Assembly (NCBI RefSeq): GCF_020443705.1
Contig: NZ_JAIZZK010000016.1
Span: 1 to 64,000, forward strand
DNA from: Clostridium algoriphilum
GTDB lineage: Bacteria > Bacillota > Clostridia > Clostridiales > Clostridiaceae
Direction: 5' to 3'
DNA: 64,000 bases
Below are positions 27,125 to 35,774 of this stretch, one piece after another. The notes beneath the pieces were generated by a model, which saw nothing but the letters and a program-made list of their open reading frames with translations, was not told where the DNA came from and made no database searches. Positions within the stretch are counted from its first letter, which is position 1; every line of letters starts with the position of its first letter. Position numbers and translations under genes: made by a program.

Positions 27125-27255
27125 TAGCAACATAGCTTGTCCGCTTAACCTCCAAACTAAGTAAGGGGCCAGACCCTTGGGTAAATATGTATATCAGTAT
27201 ATTTTATATAAACAGCTCTCCCTGTTTTCAGGTGACTGTCCATACCAATAGTTTG
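27125..27255 (+). repeat. TAGCAA family C-like repeat beside the split NERD gene
   Basis: Starts TAGCAACATAGCTTGTCCGC and later carries CTCCCTGTTTTCAGGTGACT and GTCCATACC, shared with 35171-35332, 39190-39332 and 46976-47155. A middle part (CCAGACCCTTGGGTAAATAT) recurs at 46505-46535. Confidence 0.65.
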
Positions 27256-27271
27256 TTACTCAAGCTAACTT

Positions 27272-27592
27272 CTATTTTGAAATAAACCTACATCTAGGAA
27301 AATTTCCACATCCTTTAAATGGACCATACCTTCCATTTCTTAATACTAATTTCCCTCCACATTTAGGACAAAACCCACTGTTAACTTTGGTTTCTTTTTC
27401 AGCTAAAGTCTTGTGAATTGCATTTACATGAGTTTTTCTAGTTTCTTTACTATCAATATTTAAAGAGATTAATTTTTTATATACATCTTCTTTAACTAAA
27501 TCACTTATATTCTCAATATTATATTTTTTAATTGTCTTAGGCAAATTTATAGTGTACACAACATCTATTTTTGATTTTACTTTTAACGACAT
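27272..27592 (-). pseudogene. 3' half of a split NERD gene (topoisomerase-type zinc ribbon), copy 1
   Basis: A 106-codon frame. [21 protein letters not shown] region is followed by a C4 zinc ribbon ([15 protein letters not shown]..., [12 protein letters not shown]) of the type found at the C-terminus of topoisomerase I and NERD proteins. It was the C-terminal part of one protein with the frame at 27669-28178. Its first three codons (MSL) come from the end of the inserted TTAA element. It has no in-frame stops. Translation from this ATG is doubtful because the nearest ribosome-binding-like GGGGGAG is about 15 nt away. Confidence 0.7.
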
Positions 27593-27734
27593 TCAGAAGG
27601 AAAGTCTCCCCCTTCTATAAATGGGAGTTACATACCCTAACAAATAGAAAACTTCAGTGGGTGTATAACTATCCTTCTGAAGTCGTTAATGCATCTTCTG
27701 CGAAGATGTCGCAGCTCCGAAGGAGATGATTTAA
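27583..27734. mobile_element. TTAA-flanked inverted-repeat element inside NERD copy 1 (~150 bp)
   Basis: It is bounded by TTAA at 27583-27586 and 27731-27734. Imperfect terminal repeats TTAACGACATTCAGAAGGA (27583) and TTAACGACTTCAGAAGGA (reverse strand, 27689-27672) enclose a hairpin-rich core; an extra ~45 bp with hairpins (CTCCTTCGGAG, CATCTTCTGCGAAGATG) lies on one side. It interrupts the NERD reading frame. The same element sits at the same codon in copy 2 (35639-35774). A NERD remnant at 35028-35170 shows this site uninterrupted. Confidence 0.75.
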
Positions 27735-28178
27735 CTCTGGCCTTGTTGTAAAAGCTATTATTGAAATATACTTTATATCTTTAAAGTCATTCAGAACCTC
27801 TTTCAATGCTTGTATATGTCCATAATTTTGTTTTATTGGATTCTGTAGTTTTTCTTTGTGTTTATAAATTACTTGTTTCCAATTATCATCAAATTCATTA
27901 CCTAAAATCCACCCTTTGTAATTTTTAGTTTCTATTACAAAAATGCCATAGTTAGATACTATTACATGATCTATCTGTGTTGTTTTGTTACCTACTAATA
28001 GCATTATATTGTTAATTAACTTATACTTTCTTTTATCAAGACCTGATAAGAAAAAAGCAACGGACTTCTCACCAATTGCACCCTTGATTTTAGGCATGAA
28101 AATTTCTAATACCCCTGCCGCAATTACTAAAAGCCATAGATACCAAAACTTCATTGACAATTCAAATAGCATTTCCAT
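27669..28178 (-). pseudogene. 5' half of a split NERD-domain gene, copy 1
   Basis: A 169-codon frame: an N-terminal membrane segment (FWYLWLLVIAAGVLEIFM), then the NERD nuclease-related domain with GAIGEKSVAFFLSGLDK, KTTQIDHVIVSNYGIFVIET and KNYKGWILG (about residues 34-100), the D...E-x-K pattern of restriction-like folds. After AFTTRPEL the frame enters the inserted TTAA element and stops (NHLLRSCDIFAEDALTTSEG). The catalytic part is intact, so a truncated protein might still be made. Confidence 0.75.
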
Positions 28179-29080
28179 CTATTTTCACTTCCTTCATATT
28201 CTATATACCCTATCGCGATACGCTTACAATTTCTAAATGTTTTCTTTTTAGAATCTGATATTTTACTATCAAAATAACAGTGTAAGTTCCAATGAATATC
28301 CGTTGTCTTTTCATATTTATCTATTTCTAATCATTTAAGTCTTCAAAACTATAATTCTACATTGTTTTCCAATTACCTTTATATAATGTAACATTTTTGT
28401 CAATATGTACTGTTTTTGTATGATTTATAAAAATATCACCACAGCCAATTATGAACTGCTACTTACTCTATATATTCATCATCTATTTTTTATAATATCT
28501 AGTCTCTAGTCATAATTTCACCTTGGATATTAAGACCTAGTAGACACATCATTCTTAATTGTCATTCATATGATAATAATCAGACAAATTAATTTTTAAA
28601 CACCTATTTTATAATAAGGTATCGTGATTATTTAAGCACTAAGTACATCTAAATATGGACTTGTCTCGTTGCGAAAAATAATAAATTCAAACATAATAAA
28701 ATAATATTGGTATAAAAATCAATGCTATTTTAAATAATTTCATAATTTATTTGATACAACATAAAACACCATAAATTCAGTTATGAATATTACAGTGTTC
28801 TTATAGATTACTCGATTTTAGTAGTTGTGACGCTTTAAAAGAATATTGTTCATTAGCACAATATAAAAACTAATAATTCTTATTACTTATATTTGTATTT
28901 TTTTCACAATGACCTCCATGATAGAATAAAAATCCCTACAAGTAACATTTTATTCCTTGTAGGGATTATTAACACTAAGGCATACTCAATTTTTTAGACT
29001 GCTCATCTGATAATCTACTCTGCAACCAGTTCTGAACACTTCATTGCCTCTCTTTTTTGAATTTACACAGCTTTGGTCTA
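28179..29080. other. Non-coding AT-rich region
   Basis: About 900 bp between the NERD gene and the flavin reductase. No convincing frame is seen. The only structured element is the terminator at 28931-28968. Confidence 0.5.
28931..28968. terminator. Terminator hairpin
   Basis: AATCCCTACAAG pairs with CTTGTAGGGATT across an AT-rich loop. It lies 113 bp beyond the 3' end of the flavin reductase gene. Confidence 0.65.
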
Positions 29081-29641
29081 TTATTTTAGTGCCAATCCAT
29101 CACGGTACGCATTGCCGACCTTTTCTCCGACTTTCAGGTAATCCTTACTCATCCAATCGTAAATAATCGGGTCAAACTTCGTCAGTGATACCTTCCCGTT
29201 TTCTCCCAGAATACGCTCATCTATGCTGACGTTAACGATTTCTCCCACCATTCTCCAGGTCTCTTCGTCGTAACTTTTCATTCTGCACTCCAGAGCCATT
29301 GGCAGTTCCTCAATCAAAGGTGCATCTACAAACTCAGACTTCACCGCATGAAAGCCAGCTTTTTCGAATTTGTCAGACACCTTATTACCAGATTCAATTC
29401 CTACATAGTCACAGGCTACAACGTTAGCCGCATCTGCCATACTAACGGTGAACGCCCCACGGGCAAGGATATTCTTCACAGTCTTACGTTGTGCACTGAG
29501 GCATATTGATATCTCAGTTTCATTGCTGATACCTCCCCATACGGCAAGCATCGCATCTGGTGTACCTTCTTCGCCATAGGTGGAAATGATAAAAACCGGC
29601 TGCGGTAATGTGTACGGTTTTGCTCCAAAATTCTTTCTCAT
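29081..29641 (-). CDS. Flavin reductase-like FMN-binding protein
   Basis: A 186-aa protein with the flavin reductase split-barrel fold. PQPVFIISTYGEEGTPDAML opens the domain. SICLSAQRKTVKNILARGAF and TVSMADAANVVACDYVG are the FMN-phosphate and isoalloxazine regions, and a VGEIVNVSIDERIL strand pair follows. It probably binds FMN and reduces flavins or acts as an NAD(P)H oxidoreductase. Its codon use is strikingly GC-rich (GCC, CTG, GCG) compared with every neighbour, suggesting recent transfer. Confidence 0.88.
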   Translation of the reverse strand: MRKNFGAKPYTLPQPVFIISTYGEEGTPDAMLAVWGGISNETEISICLSAQRKTVKNILARGAFTVSMADAANVVACDYVGIESGNKVSDKFEKAGFHAVKSEFVDAPLIEELPMALECRMKSYDEETWRMVGEIVNVSIDERILGENGKVSLTKFDPIIYDWMSKDYLKVGEKVGNAYRDGLALK

Positions 29642-29902
29642 CGTTTCATTCTCCTCTACTACATTTTACTTAAATCTTTCATTAGTGCCATAACATCAAT
29701 GTTTTGTGAACACAGGAGGATATGATAACCTCCATTATACGATATATAGAAGTTTTAATTTAGAATTTACATATATAACACTCAAACTTGGCTATTTGAG
29801 CTTTTTCACTAAATAGTTAGCAATTTTTTAAAATTGTTTATTTTGATCCATCATATTGCTTTCCTATTGATATATATTCCAAAACAAATTGCATTATAAT
29901 AT

Positions 29903-30475
29903 TTATTCCCTCTCAGCTACTACCCTACAAGGTAATCCTGTCATATCTGCAAAGTTAATTGGATATGCATTAGCTGTAAATTTAATTGATTTTTTTTGAT
30001 TTAAAACTTTATATAAATTACATAAATTTTCAATAACAAATACATCTCTATCTGCACAATATTGATCTTTAGGTGTATGGTCTTTACCACGTCTTACTCC
30101 CGCAAAGTCTATACCAATAATTGAAATTTTACGATTAACCAACTGAGTAATTAATTCATCCGATAACTGTGGATGTGATGTGAAATAAGTTTTTGTACCA
30201 TATCCTTCTTTTTCTATATATCCTGTGTAAAAAGCAACAAACATATTTTCATTCACTAAATTGATATCTATATCTGATACATCAATGTCTTTATCTAATA
30301 TCTGACTTACATCAAATACTATAGCGTCCCTCTTTGTATATTCTAGCGGAAACTCTTTGTCCATTACATCAAAATGAGTTCCCAAATGACCGAATGAAGC
30401 CATTTTTGCCTCATCATTATTTAAAACATTTTTATTGGATTCTTTGGTAATCTTTACGCTTAAATCTATTAACAA
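29903..30475 (-). CDS. Cyclase family protein (kynurenine formamidase-like)
   Basis: A 190-aa cyclase-family hydrolase. The metal-binding motif H-x-G-T-H-x-D is seen as FGHLGTHFDV (about 28-37), and IIGIDFAGVRRGKDHT (about 114-130) is the second conserved block. Family members hydrolyse N-formylkynurenine or related amides and lactones; the substrate here is unknown. It starts at a TTG preceded by AAGGAGTG and lies 13 nt after a MarR regulator, forming an operon. Confidence 0.85.
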   Translation of the reverse strand: MLIDLSVKITKESNKNVLNNDEAKMASFGHLGTHFDVMDKEFPLEYTKRDAIVFDVSQILDKDIDVSDIDINLVNENMFVAFYTGYIEKEGYGTKTYFTSHPQLSDELITQLVNRKISIIGIDFAGVRRGKDHTPKDQYCADRDVFVIENLCNLYKVLNQKKSIKFTANAYPINFADMTGLPCRVVAERE

Positions 30476-30488
30476 AATTTATCACTCC

Positions 30489-30959
30489 TTATTTTAATTT
30501 CTCTATTTGAATTTCTAAGTATTTGATATATTTACTTAGGGACTTGCTTACAATGTGCGAATCATTATCATCAAGTTCTTCAAAAAACTTTTTATCTCTT
30601 TCTCTCCCAGAAAAATGTATTTTTAAATGTTCATCAAATAATTCTTGACCTTTTGGGGTCAATTTGTAATAAATCTCTTTTTTATTACATTCTGATTGGT
30701 AACTTTCAATATCTCTATTATTTAATAATTTTTTTACTATTCTACTAATAGCACTTTTATCCATTTTTAACTTTAATGATATTTTTGTAACATTTGGCTG
30801 TTCTAATTTACCTATTAGGTGAATGCAGTGGATTTCCGAATGTCCATAGTTATGTAAAATTTCTCTTGAGTTTAATTTATCTAATGCATCGTGTTTTTCA
30901 AAAAGTTCTGTAAATTGATCAAGTAATAATTCTGAATACAACATATGTTTTTTGTTCAC
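30489..30959 (-). CDS. MarR family regulator
   Basis: A 156-aa winged-helix regulator. EIHCIHLIGKLEQPNVTKIS and LKMDKSAISRIVKKLLNNRD form the recognition region, and YYKLTPKGQELFDEH is the wing and following helix. It heads an operon with the cyclase-family gene. Two palindromes overlap its promoter (30990-31047), so it almost certainly represses itself. The first codon is a GTG; the ribosome binding site is close to it, and an ATG five codons in is an alternative. Confidence 0.9.
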   Translation of the reverse strand: MNKKHMLYSELLLDQFTELFEKHDALDKLNSREILHNYGHSEIHCIHLIGKLEQPNVTKISLKLKMDKSAISRIVKKLLNNRDIESYQSECNKKEIYYKLTPKGQELFDEHLKIHFSGRERDKKFFEELDDNDSHIVSKSLSKYIKYLEIQIEKLK

Positions 30960-30989
30960 TTCCTTTCAACAAATACAAGTAAAATGTTT

Positions 30990-31047
30990 TTGTTGCGTAA
31001 GCAACAATATAAGTATAATGCATTATTGTTGCATAGTCAACAATAAT
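30990..31047 (-). promoter_or_regulatory. MarR operon promoter with two operators
   Basis: The minus-strand promoter TTGACT (31040-31035)-17 nt-TATACT (31017-31012) is covered by two dyads sharing TTGTTG...CAACAA: ATTATTGTTG-N6-CAACAATAAT (31022-31047) over the -35, and TTGTTGC-N4-GCAACAA (30990-31007) at the start of transcription. This is the layout expected of a MarR-repressed promoter. Confidence 0.8.
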
Positions 31048-31097
31048 TGATTTTTTTACTTAATCCAAATACACTGATATTAATATTTCTATAACAG

Positions 31098-31134
31098 AAA
31101 TGAGGAGTATTTTTTCTTATACTCCTCATTTTTC
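31098..31134. terminator. Terminator hairpin
   Basis: AAATGAGGAGTAT pairs with ATACTCCTCATTT, followed by T-rich sequence. No gene is recognised from 31135 to 31618. Confidence 0.65.
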
Positions 31135-31618
31135 TCATCCCAATATAGAATTTTGATAAAGTTTTTATTTATTTATGATATAGTTCTCAGTATCACTAGT
31201 AAGTTATAATACCTTTAGTATATTAGTTTTTTAGCAATGATGATAACTCTTCTAACCAGCTCTAGGAATTGAAGTTTATATTTGAGATTTTTATATTTGT
31301 TGCAACTTTTTTCACTTTCGTATTTTTGTTCTGAAAGACTTGAATGGTGCAACAGTATTGATGTAAATCCATTTCTATATTGCCCAATTAGATGTAGTTG
31401 AGTTTGCTGAGTTGTTTTACATCATTCATAAGTCGTATAATTCTACTATTTCGACATATCGACATTATTCTTTTTCCCTACACTAATCAATTAAGTGTTG
31501 AATTTTTCAACTTCCGATTATAGACATAATGCCCATACATACTTCTAAAACATTCTACTAACAATCTTTCTCCATTCTTTTATCATATTCCTCCTAAATT
31601 TGTATAATAAATCAAAAT

Positions 31619-31846
31619 TAGCAAGTAAAATCTGTCCGCATACGCTTCCATATTTTACAATGGGGTCGCACCAACAACCTAATAAATGTAAAGAGAATAA
31701 ACTTCACAATAAACATTTCTACTCAACTTATTCTCATTTAAATCTTAATCAAACAGTTCATTCTAGCCATCTCTCTGCTTTATTACCTTTTTTTAGGTGG
31801 CTGTCCAGACCCCATAGAAGAAACTGGGAACAGTTTGTTCTTGCTA
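31619..31846 (+). repeat. TAGCAA family B repeat, copy 1 (228 bp)
   Basis: Starts TAGCAAGTAAAATCTGTCCG and ends CAGTTTGTTCTTGCTA. It is nearly identical to 32416-32643 and 39333-39560, with a 5'-truncated copy at 45209-45358 and an inverted fragment at 54737-54833. Frames crossing it are artefacts. It has no transposase, so it is a non-autonomous (MITE-like) element. Confidence 0.85.
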
Positions 31847-31920
31847 ATAGTAATCCTACAAAATCAAAAAACACCGAAGAAAAAAATAAAAAAATTTTAT
31901 AAAGTCTTTACGGAAACAAT

Positions 31921-32418
31921 ATGATTTATTATATCTCAAACAGGGGTGTCAAGACCTATAACGAATTTGCAGGACTAAAAACTCTTAATAGTCTCTCTCT
32001 GGCAAGAGTTAATGAACTTCATGCTGATATAAAAAATTATATCTATGGGCATATGGTAAATGTAAGCACCAAATATTTGCAAGATTACATTGGTTTCTTC
32101 ACATACATTAGGAATTGGAGAGTAACCAATGGTAATTATCCATCATCTATGAAAGATACAGAACAGATACTCATTGATATACTCAAACTAAAAGTAAAAT
32201 ATACTGTCGCTGACATCAATAAAAAAGAACTTGTATTGCCAATGCCTTCAACAAGGTACATAGGCATTTTAAAAGCTCAAACAGAAAAAATAAGGATAGC
32301 AACAAGTAATAAATATTTCAAGTTTGACGAAGAAGATGGTGTCAAAAGTTTTAACAGAAGAGAATATCTTCTTGACCAACCTAAATCAAAATTATATGCA
32401 ATCTGTAAAAATTACTAG
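31921..32418 (+). pseudogene. C-terminal fragment of a transposase (IS1595-like)
   Basis: The frame contains VNELHADIKNYIYGHMVNVS, TKYLQDYIGFFTYIRNWRV and KSFNRREYLLDQPKSKLYAI, which look like the last half of an IS1595-type DDE transposase. The N-terminal zinc-binding and first catalytic residues are missing. Its TAG stop is the first three bases of the family B repeat at 32416. The fragment is flanked by direct family B copies, so the block may have moved or been duplicated as a unit. Confidence 0.6.
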
Positions 32419-32643
32419 CAAGTAAAATCTGTCCGCATACGCTTCCATATTTTACAATGGGGTCGCACCAGAAACCTAATAAATGTAAATAAAGCGAACT
32501 TCACAAGAAACATTTCTACTCAACTTATTCTCATTTAAATCTTAATCAAACAGGTCATTCTAGCCATGTCTCTACTTTATTACCTTTTTTTAGGTGGCTG
32601 TCCAGACCCCATAGAAGAAACTGGGAACAGTTTGTTCTTGCTA
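32416..32643 (+). repeat. TAGCAA family B repeat, copy 2 (228 bp)
   Basis: Same length, ends and orientation as copy 1. It supplies the stop codon of the transposase fragment. Confidence 0.85.
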
Positions 32644-32710
32644 TAGTTTAAATCGTTATGTAAGAGTAATGTGAATATTATGTGCAATGTATTTATTTAA
32701 AAGTTGCATA

Positions 32711-32775
32711 GAAATTAGTTTTCGCTCAAGCTTCTGGGGTACGTGAACAAATTGTATCCACAATTTGTTTTGCTA
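32711..32775 (+). repeat. TAGCAA family A repeat, degenerate copy
   Basis: Shares TACGTGAACAAATTGTA and CACAATTTGTTTTGCTA with the other family A copies; the left end is eroded. The rest of 32776-33150 shows no gene. Confidence 0.65.
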
Positions 32776-33164
32776 TCTAAAGTATTAATTTGATGAAACA
32801 TGCATCTTCTTCAGTAAATAATGTTAAATAAATTATTTACTCAACACTTATTTCATTACTCAGCACAAAATCGAAATACATTGCTGAAGCATCTATATTT
32901 TATCTATCACCACATAAAATGTTAATATAATTGGCTTCGCTAAAACTTTCCTCTTGATTTTTTACCAATTCTCCTTTTATCGCTATATCATTTATTATTT
33001 TACTCACTAATTATAATAATTTAATGCATTCATGAATATGATGTATATATATGTTTTTGGAACTAGATTCTTTACCATATGTTGTAATTAACCTAGTGGA
33101 CTGTATAAGCATATCTATTGATAAGTTGAATACTAAAAGTAATTTATAAAGGGGAGCAGTATTA

Positions 33165-34322
33165 ATGAATAAAGAATTAAAAAAAGCAGCTTCATTTAAT
33201 CCAACAAATAAAACACATCAAATGCCTATTTTTGAAATATGTAAAGAGGTTGAGAATAAAGAGATAATGTTACCATTATATCAAAGAGATGTATGTTGGA
33301 CTTTAGAAAAAAATGTTAGCTTATTAAATTATGAATTATTAGGAAATGCACCGGTATCACCAATATCAATGAATGAAATAAAAAATCTTGCTGTAGCAGT
33401 AGATCAAGTTAGTTTTATTGATAGAGAGAAAATAGAAGGTGATTTAAGAAACAAGCTTTCTGTAAGTGATGGTCAGCAAAGAATTACTTGTAATTATAAG
33501 GCTTACATTAACCATAAAGATTTTAAAAATATTGTATTAGATATAAATAAAGGTAAGTTTAAAATACTTGAAGAGAATATACAAGAATGCCAAGTACCTG
33601 TAGGGATACTTTTAAATAAAAATGATGAGTGTATATTTGAATATTGTAAAAATAAGAGTTTCTTATCAAAGGAAGATGTTAAAAATTTACTTTTGCAAAT
33701 AAGAATTAAGTTTAAATCATATAATTATACAATAAATAAGGCTGAGGACCTAACTGAAAAGGATCAAATAGAATGGTTTGAGGTGTTGAACAATGCGGGA
33801 AGTAGAGTTACTAGAATACAGATGGATATAGCTAAACAGAGATCAAAGAATATAGATATATATAAAGATTATGTACAAGTCTTCACAGACAAAATAAATT
33901 ATTTTACAGAGAATGCTTTTAAAATGAAAACTACAGAGGTATCCTATCCTATGGCTATGTTAAATCCATCCTATGAAGTTATTCTAAATAAAAAACATTC
34001 AAACAATTATGCACCTATTGCATCAGATTATAAGTTCGGGCTAATGGATGAGTTTAAAAGTAAAACGGAAATTTTAGAATTAATTGATATAACATTAAAA
34101 AATGTTGATAAAGCTATAGAATTTATAAAAATAGAAAAATTAGAAATACCTAATAGAATTGATTATATAACATATTTAACTGGATATTTTATATTCTTAG
34201 GTAATAATCAACTAACTGGAGATAAGATAAATGCACTAGTTGATTGGTATAAACAAGTTGATTTTACTAATCAAAGCAATCCCGCAAGAAGACAAACTTT
34301 TTCAGATTTATTAAAAATATAG
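33165..34322 (+). CDS. Solo DUF262 (GmrS-type, ParB-like) protein
   Basis: A 385-aa protein with the DUF262 signature: LPLYQRDVCWTLEKN (about 37-51) and the DGQQRITC motif (about 104-111), the ParB-like nucleotide-binding/hydrolysis site. A WFEVLNNAGSRVTRIQMDIA motif near residue 205 is also conserved. DUF262 is the N-terminal half of GmrSD-type, modification-dependent restriction enzymes, but the HNH half (DUF1524) is absent and no partner lies nearby. It has its own ribosome binding site (AGGGGAGC) and terminator. A role in defence is inferred from family and setting. Confidence 0.85.
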   Translation: MNKELKKAASFNPTNKTHQMPIFEICKEVENKEIMLPLYQRDVCWTLEKNVSLLNYELLGNAPVSPISMNEIKNLAVAVDQVSFIDREKIEGDLRNKLSVSDGQQRITCNYKAYINHKDFKNIVLDINKGKFKILEENIQECQVPVGILLNKNDECIFEYCKNKSFLSKEDVKNLLLQIRIKFKSYNYTINKAEDLTEKDQIEWFEVLNNAGSRVTRIQMDIAKQRSKNIDIYKDYVQVFTDKINYFTENAFKMKTTEVSYPMAMLNPSYEVILNKKHSNNYAPIASDYKFGLMDEFKSKTEILELIDITLKNVDKAIEFIKIEKLEIPNRIDYITYLTGYFIFLGNNQLTGDKINALVDWYKQVDFTNQSNPARRQTFSDLLKI

Positions 34323-34343
34323 TTACTCGCTCTATTTATAACT

Positions 34344-34380
34344 TAAAAGAGCTACTACAATAATTTGTAGTAGCTCTTTT
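34344..34380 (+). terminator. Terminator of the DUF262 gene
   Basis: Near-perfect stem AAAAGAGCTACTACAA/TTTGTAGTAGCTCTTTT with a TAA loop, 22 bp after the stop codon. Confidence 0.85.
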
Positions 34381-34433
34381 AGCAAACAGAAGTTTTCACT
34401 GCGTTAACAATTTCTATAACGGACTCGTGCCAC
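34380..34433 (+). repeat. TAGCAA family C repeat fragment
   Basis: TAGCAAACAGAAGTTTTCAC and the following CGTTAACAATTTCTATAACG correspond to the start of family C; the right end is missing. Confidence 0.6.
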
Positions 34434-34487
34434 TCTCCTAAAAATATCTATAAAAAAACACCTGATTGTACAGATGCTTAAATATTT

Positions 34488-34871
34488 CTAGCATATAACA
34501 AAATCATTTAATAAGTGATAAACCTTAAAAAGTAATTGAGCCATATTTTTATCTTTAAGGAATTTCATTTCTATTTTTATGCCACCTGAAATTAATAGTT
34601 TTATTTCCGAATCAAAATCAAAAAATCCTGCAGTTTCAACTGCGTATGTAACTATGCTCTTATAAGGTATACTATAATATTCAATTTTTTTACCAGTAAT
34701 TCCTTGTTTATCAGCAACTAGAATACGTTTATCTGTAAATACCGCTATATCCCTAACTGTCTTCACACAAAAATGTACATTTTCTTTCTCTGAAATAAAT
34801 GGTTTTAATTCTTCAGATAACGGAACTTCCTTGTAAAAATTGAAAATCCTATTTAAATTTATATCAGCCAT
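34488..34871 (-). CDS. PH domain protein (bacterial PH, YvbH-like)
   Basis: A 127-aa protein with a bacterial pleckstrin-homology fold. A lead helix (LNRIFNFYKEVPLSEELKPF) is followed by beta strands with FTDKRILVADKQGITGKKIE, YYSIPYKSIVTYAVETAGFF and SEIKLLISGGIKIEMKF, ending in a helix. Bacterial PH proteins of this type bind membranes or mediate complexes under stress; the function is unknown. The start at 34871 follows AAGGGGGAAGAGT; codons upstream are read through the ribosome binding site. Confidence 0.85.
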   Translation of the reverse strand: MADINLNRIFNFYKEVPLSEELKPFISEKENVHFCVKTVRDIAVFTDKRILVADKQGITGKKIEYYSIPYKSIVTYAVETAGFFDFDSEIKLLISGGIKIEMKFLKDKNMAQLLFKVYHLLNDFVIC

Positions 34872-34953
34872 ACTCTTCCCCCTTATAACTTTAATCACCG
34901 ATATTATACATCTATTTATTTATATTTAGCAAATTTGATTTGCTTATAAAAAA

Positions 34954-35024
34954 TAGCAAACTCGTTTCACTCATAAACACCCTCAAGGGTCGTAAATAAA
35001 TTATGAACACAATTTATTTCTCTA
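34954..35024 (+). repeat. TAGCAA family A repeat, degenerate copy
   Basis: TAGCAAACTCGTTTCACTC and AACACAATTTATTTCTCTA correspond to family A ends with several mutations. Confidence 0.6.
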
Positions 35025-35027
35025 ACA

Positions 35028-35170
35028 GTGTAATATTCTCAATATTATATTTCTTAATTGTCTTAGGCAATTTATAGTATACACTACATCTGTTTTTGAT
35101 GTTACCTTTAACTCCGCGACCATAATTCTGTTTTATTGGATTGTGTAACTTTTCTTTACGCTTATAAATA
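35028..35170 (-). pseudogene. NERD gene remnant with the TTAA site uninterrupted
   Basis: Reading leftwards: text matching KEKLHNPIKQNYG, then a deletion of about 80 bp, then GAGTTAAAGGTAACATC continuing into the [15 protein letters not shown] region (a one-base deletion breaks the frame). Unlike the copies at 27 and 35.7 kb, the GAGTTAAA junction is continuous, so this piece predates or escaped the TTAA-element insertion. Confidence 0.75.
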
Positions 35171-35332
35171 AGCAAACAGACCTTGCCCACTCCGTTTCCA
35201 ATTTCTGTAACGGGGTCGTGTCAGTAAACCAATAAATGTAAAACATCTATAAAAGATTATAATAGAACCAGCCCTCCCTATTTTTAAGTGACTACTCCCC
35301 CCCATAGTTTATTACGGAAGTTAACTTCTATT
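35171..35332 (+). repeat. TAGCAA family C repeat (long form) next to NERD copy 2
   Basis: Begins with AGCAAACAGACCTTGCCCAC and carries CTGTAACGGGGTCGTGTCAG, AAAACATCTATAAAAGATTA and AACCAGCCCTCCCTAT. The last part runs into the NERD 3' end, as it does at 46976-47155. Confidence 0.75.
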
Positions 35333-35648
35333 TTGAAATAAACCTACATCTAGGGAAATTCCCACATCCTTTAAATTGACCAAACCTTCCATTTCTTAAT
35401 ACTAATTTTCCTCCACATTCAGGACAAAACCCACTATTAACTTTAATTTCTTTTTCAGCTAAGGTCTTGTGAATTGCTTTTACATGAGTTTTTCTAGTTT
35501 CTTTACTATCAACATTTAAAGAAATTAATTTTTTATATACATCTTCTTTAACTAAATCAGTTATATTCTCAATATTATATTTCTTAATTATTTTAGGCAA
35601 ATTTATAGTGTACACAACATCTGTTTTTGATCTTACTTTTAACGACAT
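35328..35648 (-). pseudogene. 3' half of a split NERD gene (zinc ribbon), copy 2
   Basis: A 106-codon frame nearly identical to 27272-27592, with the same C4 zinc ribbon ([27 protein letters not shown]) and the same three leading codons supplied by the inserted element. It is free of stops. The parallel state of both copies means either that the insertion came before the duplication or that both halves are kept by selection. Confidence 0.7.
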
Positions 35649-35774
35649 TTCAGAAGGAAAGTCTCCTCATTTTATAAGTGGGAGTTACATACCCTAACAA
35701 ATAGAAAACTTCAGTGGGTGTATAACTCTCCTTCTGAAGTCGTTAATATTGCAGCTCCGAAGGAGATGATTTAA
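35639..35774. mobile_element. TTAA-flanked inverted-repeat element inside NERD copy 2 (~136 bp)
   Basis: TTAA at 35639-35642 and 35771-35774, terminal repeats TTAACGACATTTCAGAAGGA and TTAACGACTTCAGAAGGA (reverse strand from 35746), core matching the copy at 27583. The side segment is about 16 bp shorter, lacking the CATCTTCTGCGAAGATG hairpin of copy 1. Confidence 0.75.

Noticed and set aside
31600-31902. 100-codon plus-strand frame, with a similar one at 39374-39574
   Set aside because: Both read through the 228-bp family B repeat; the frame has no ribosome binding site and ends differ between copies.
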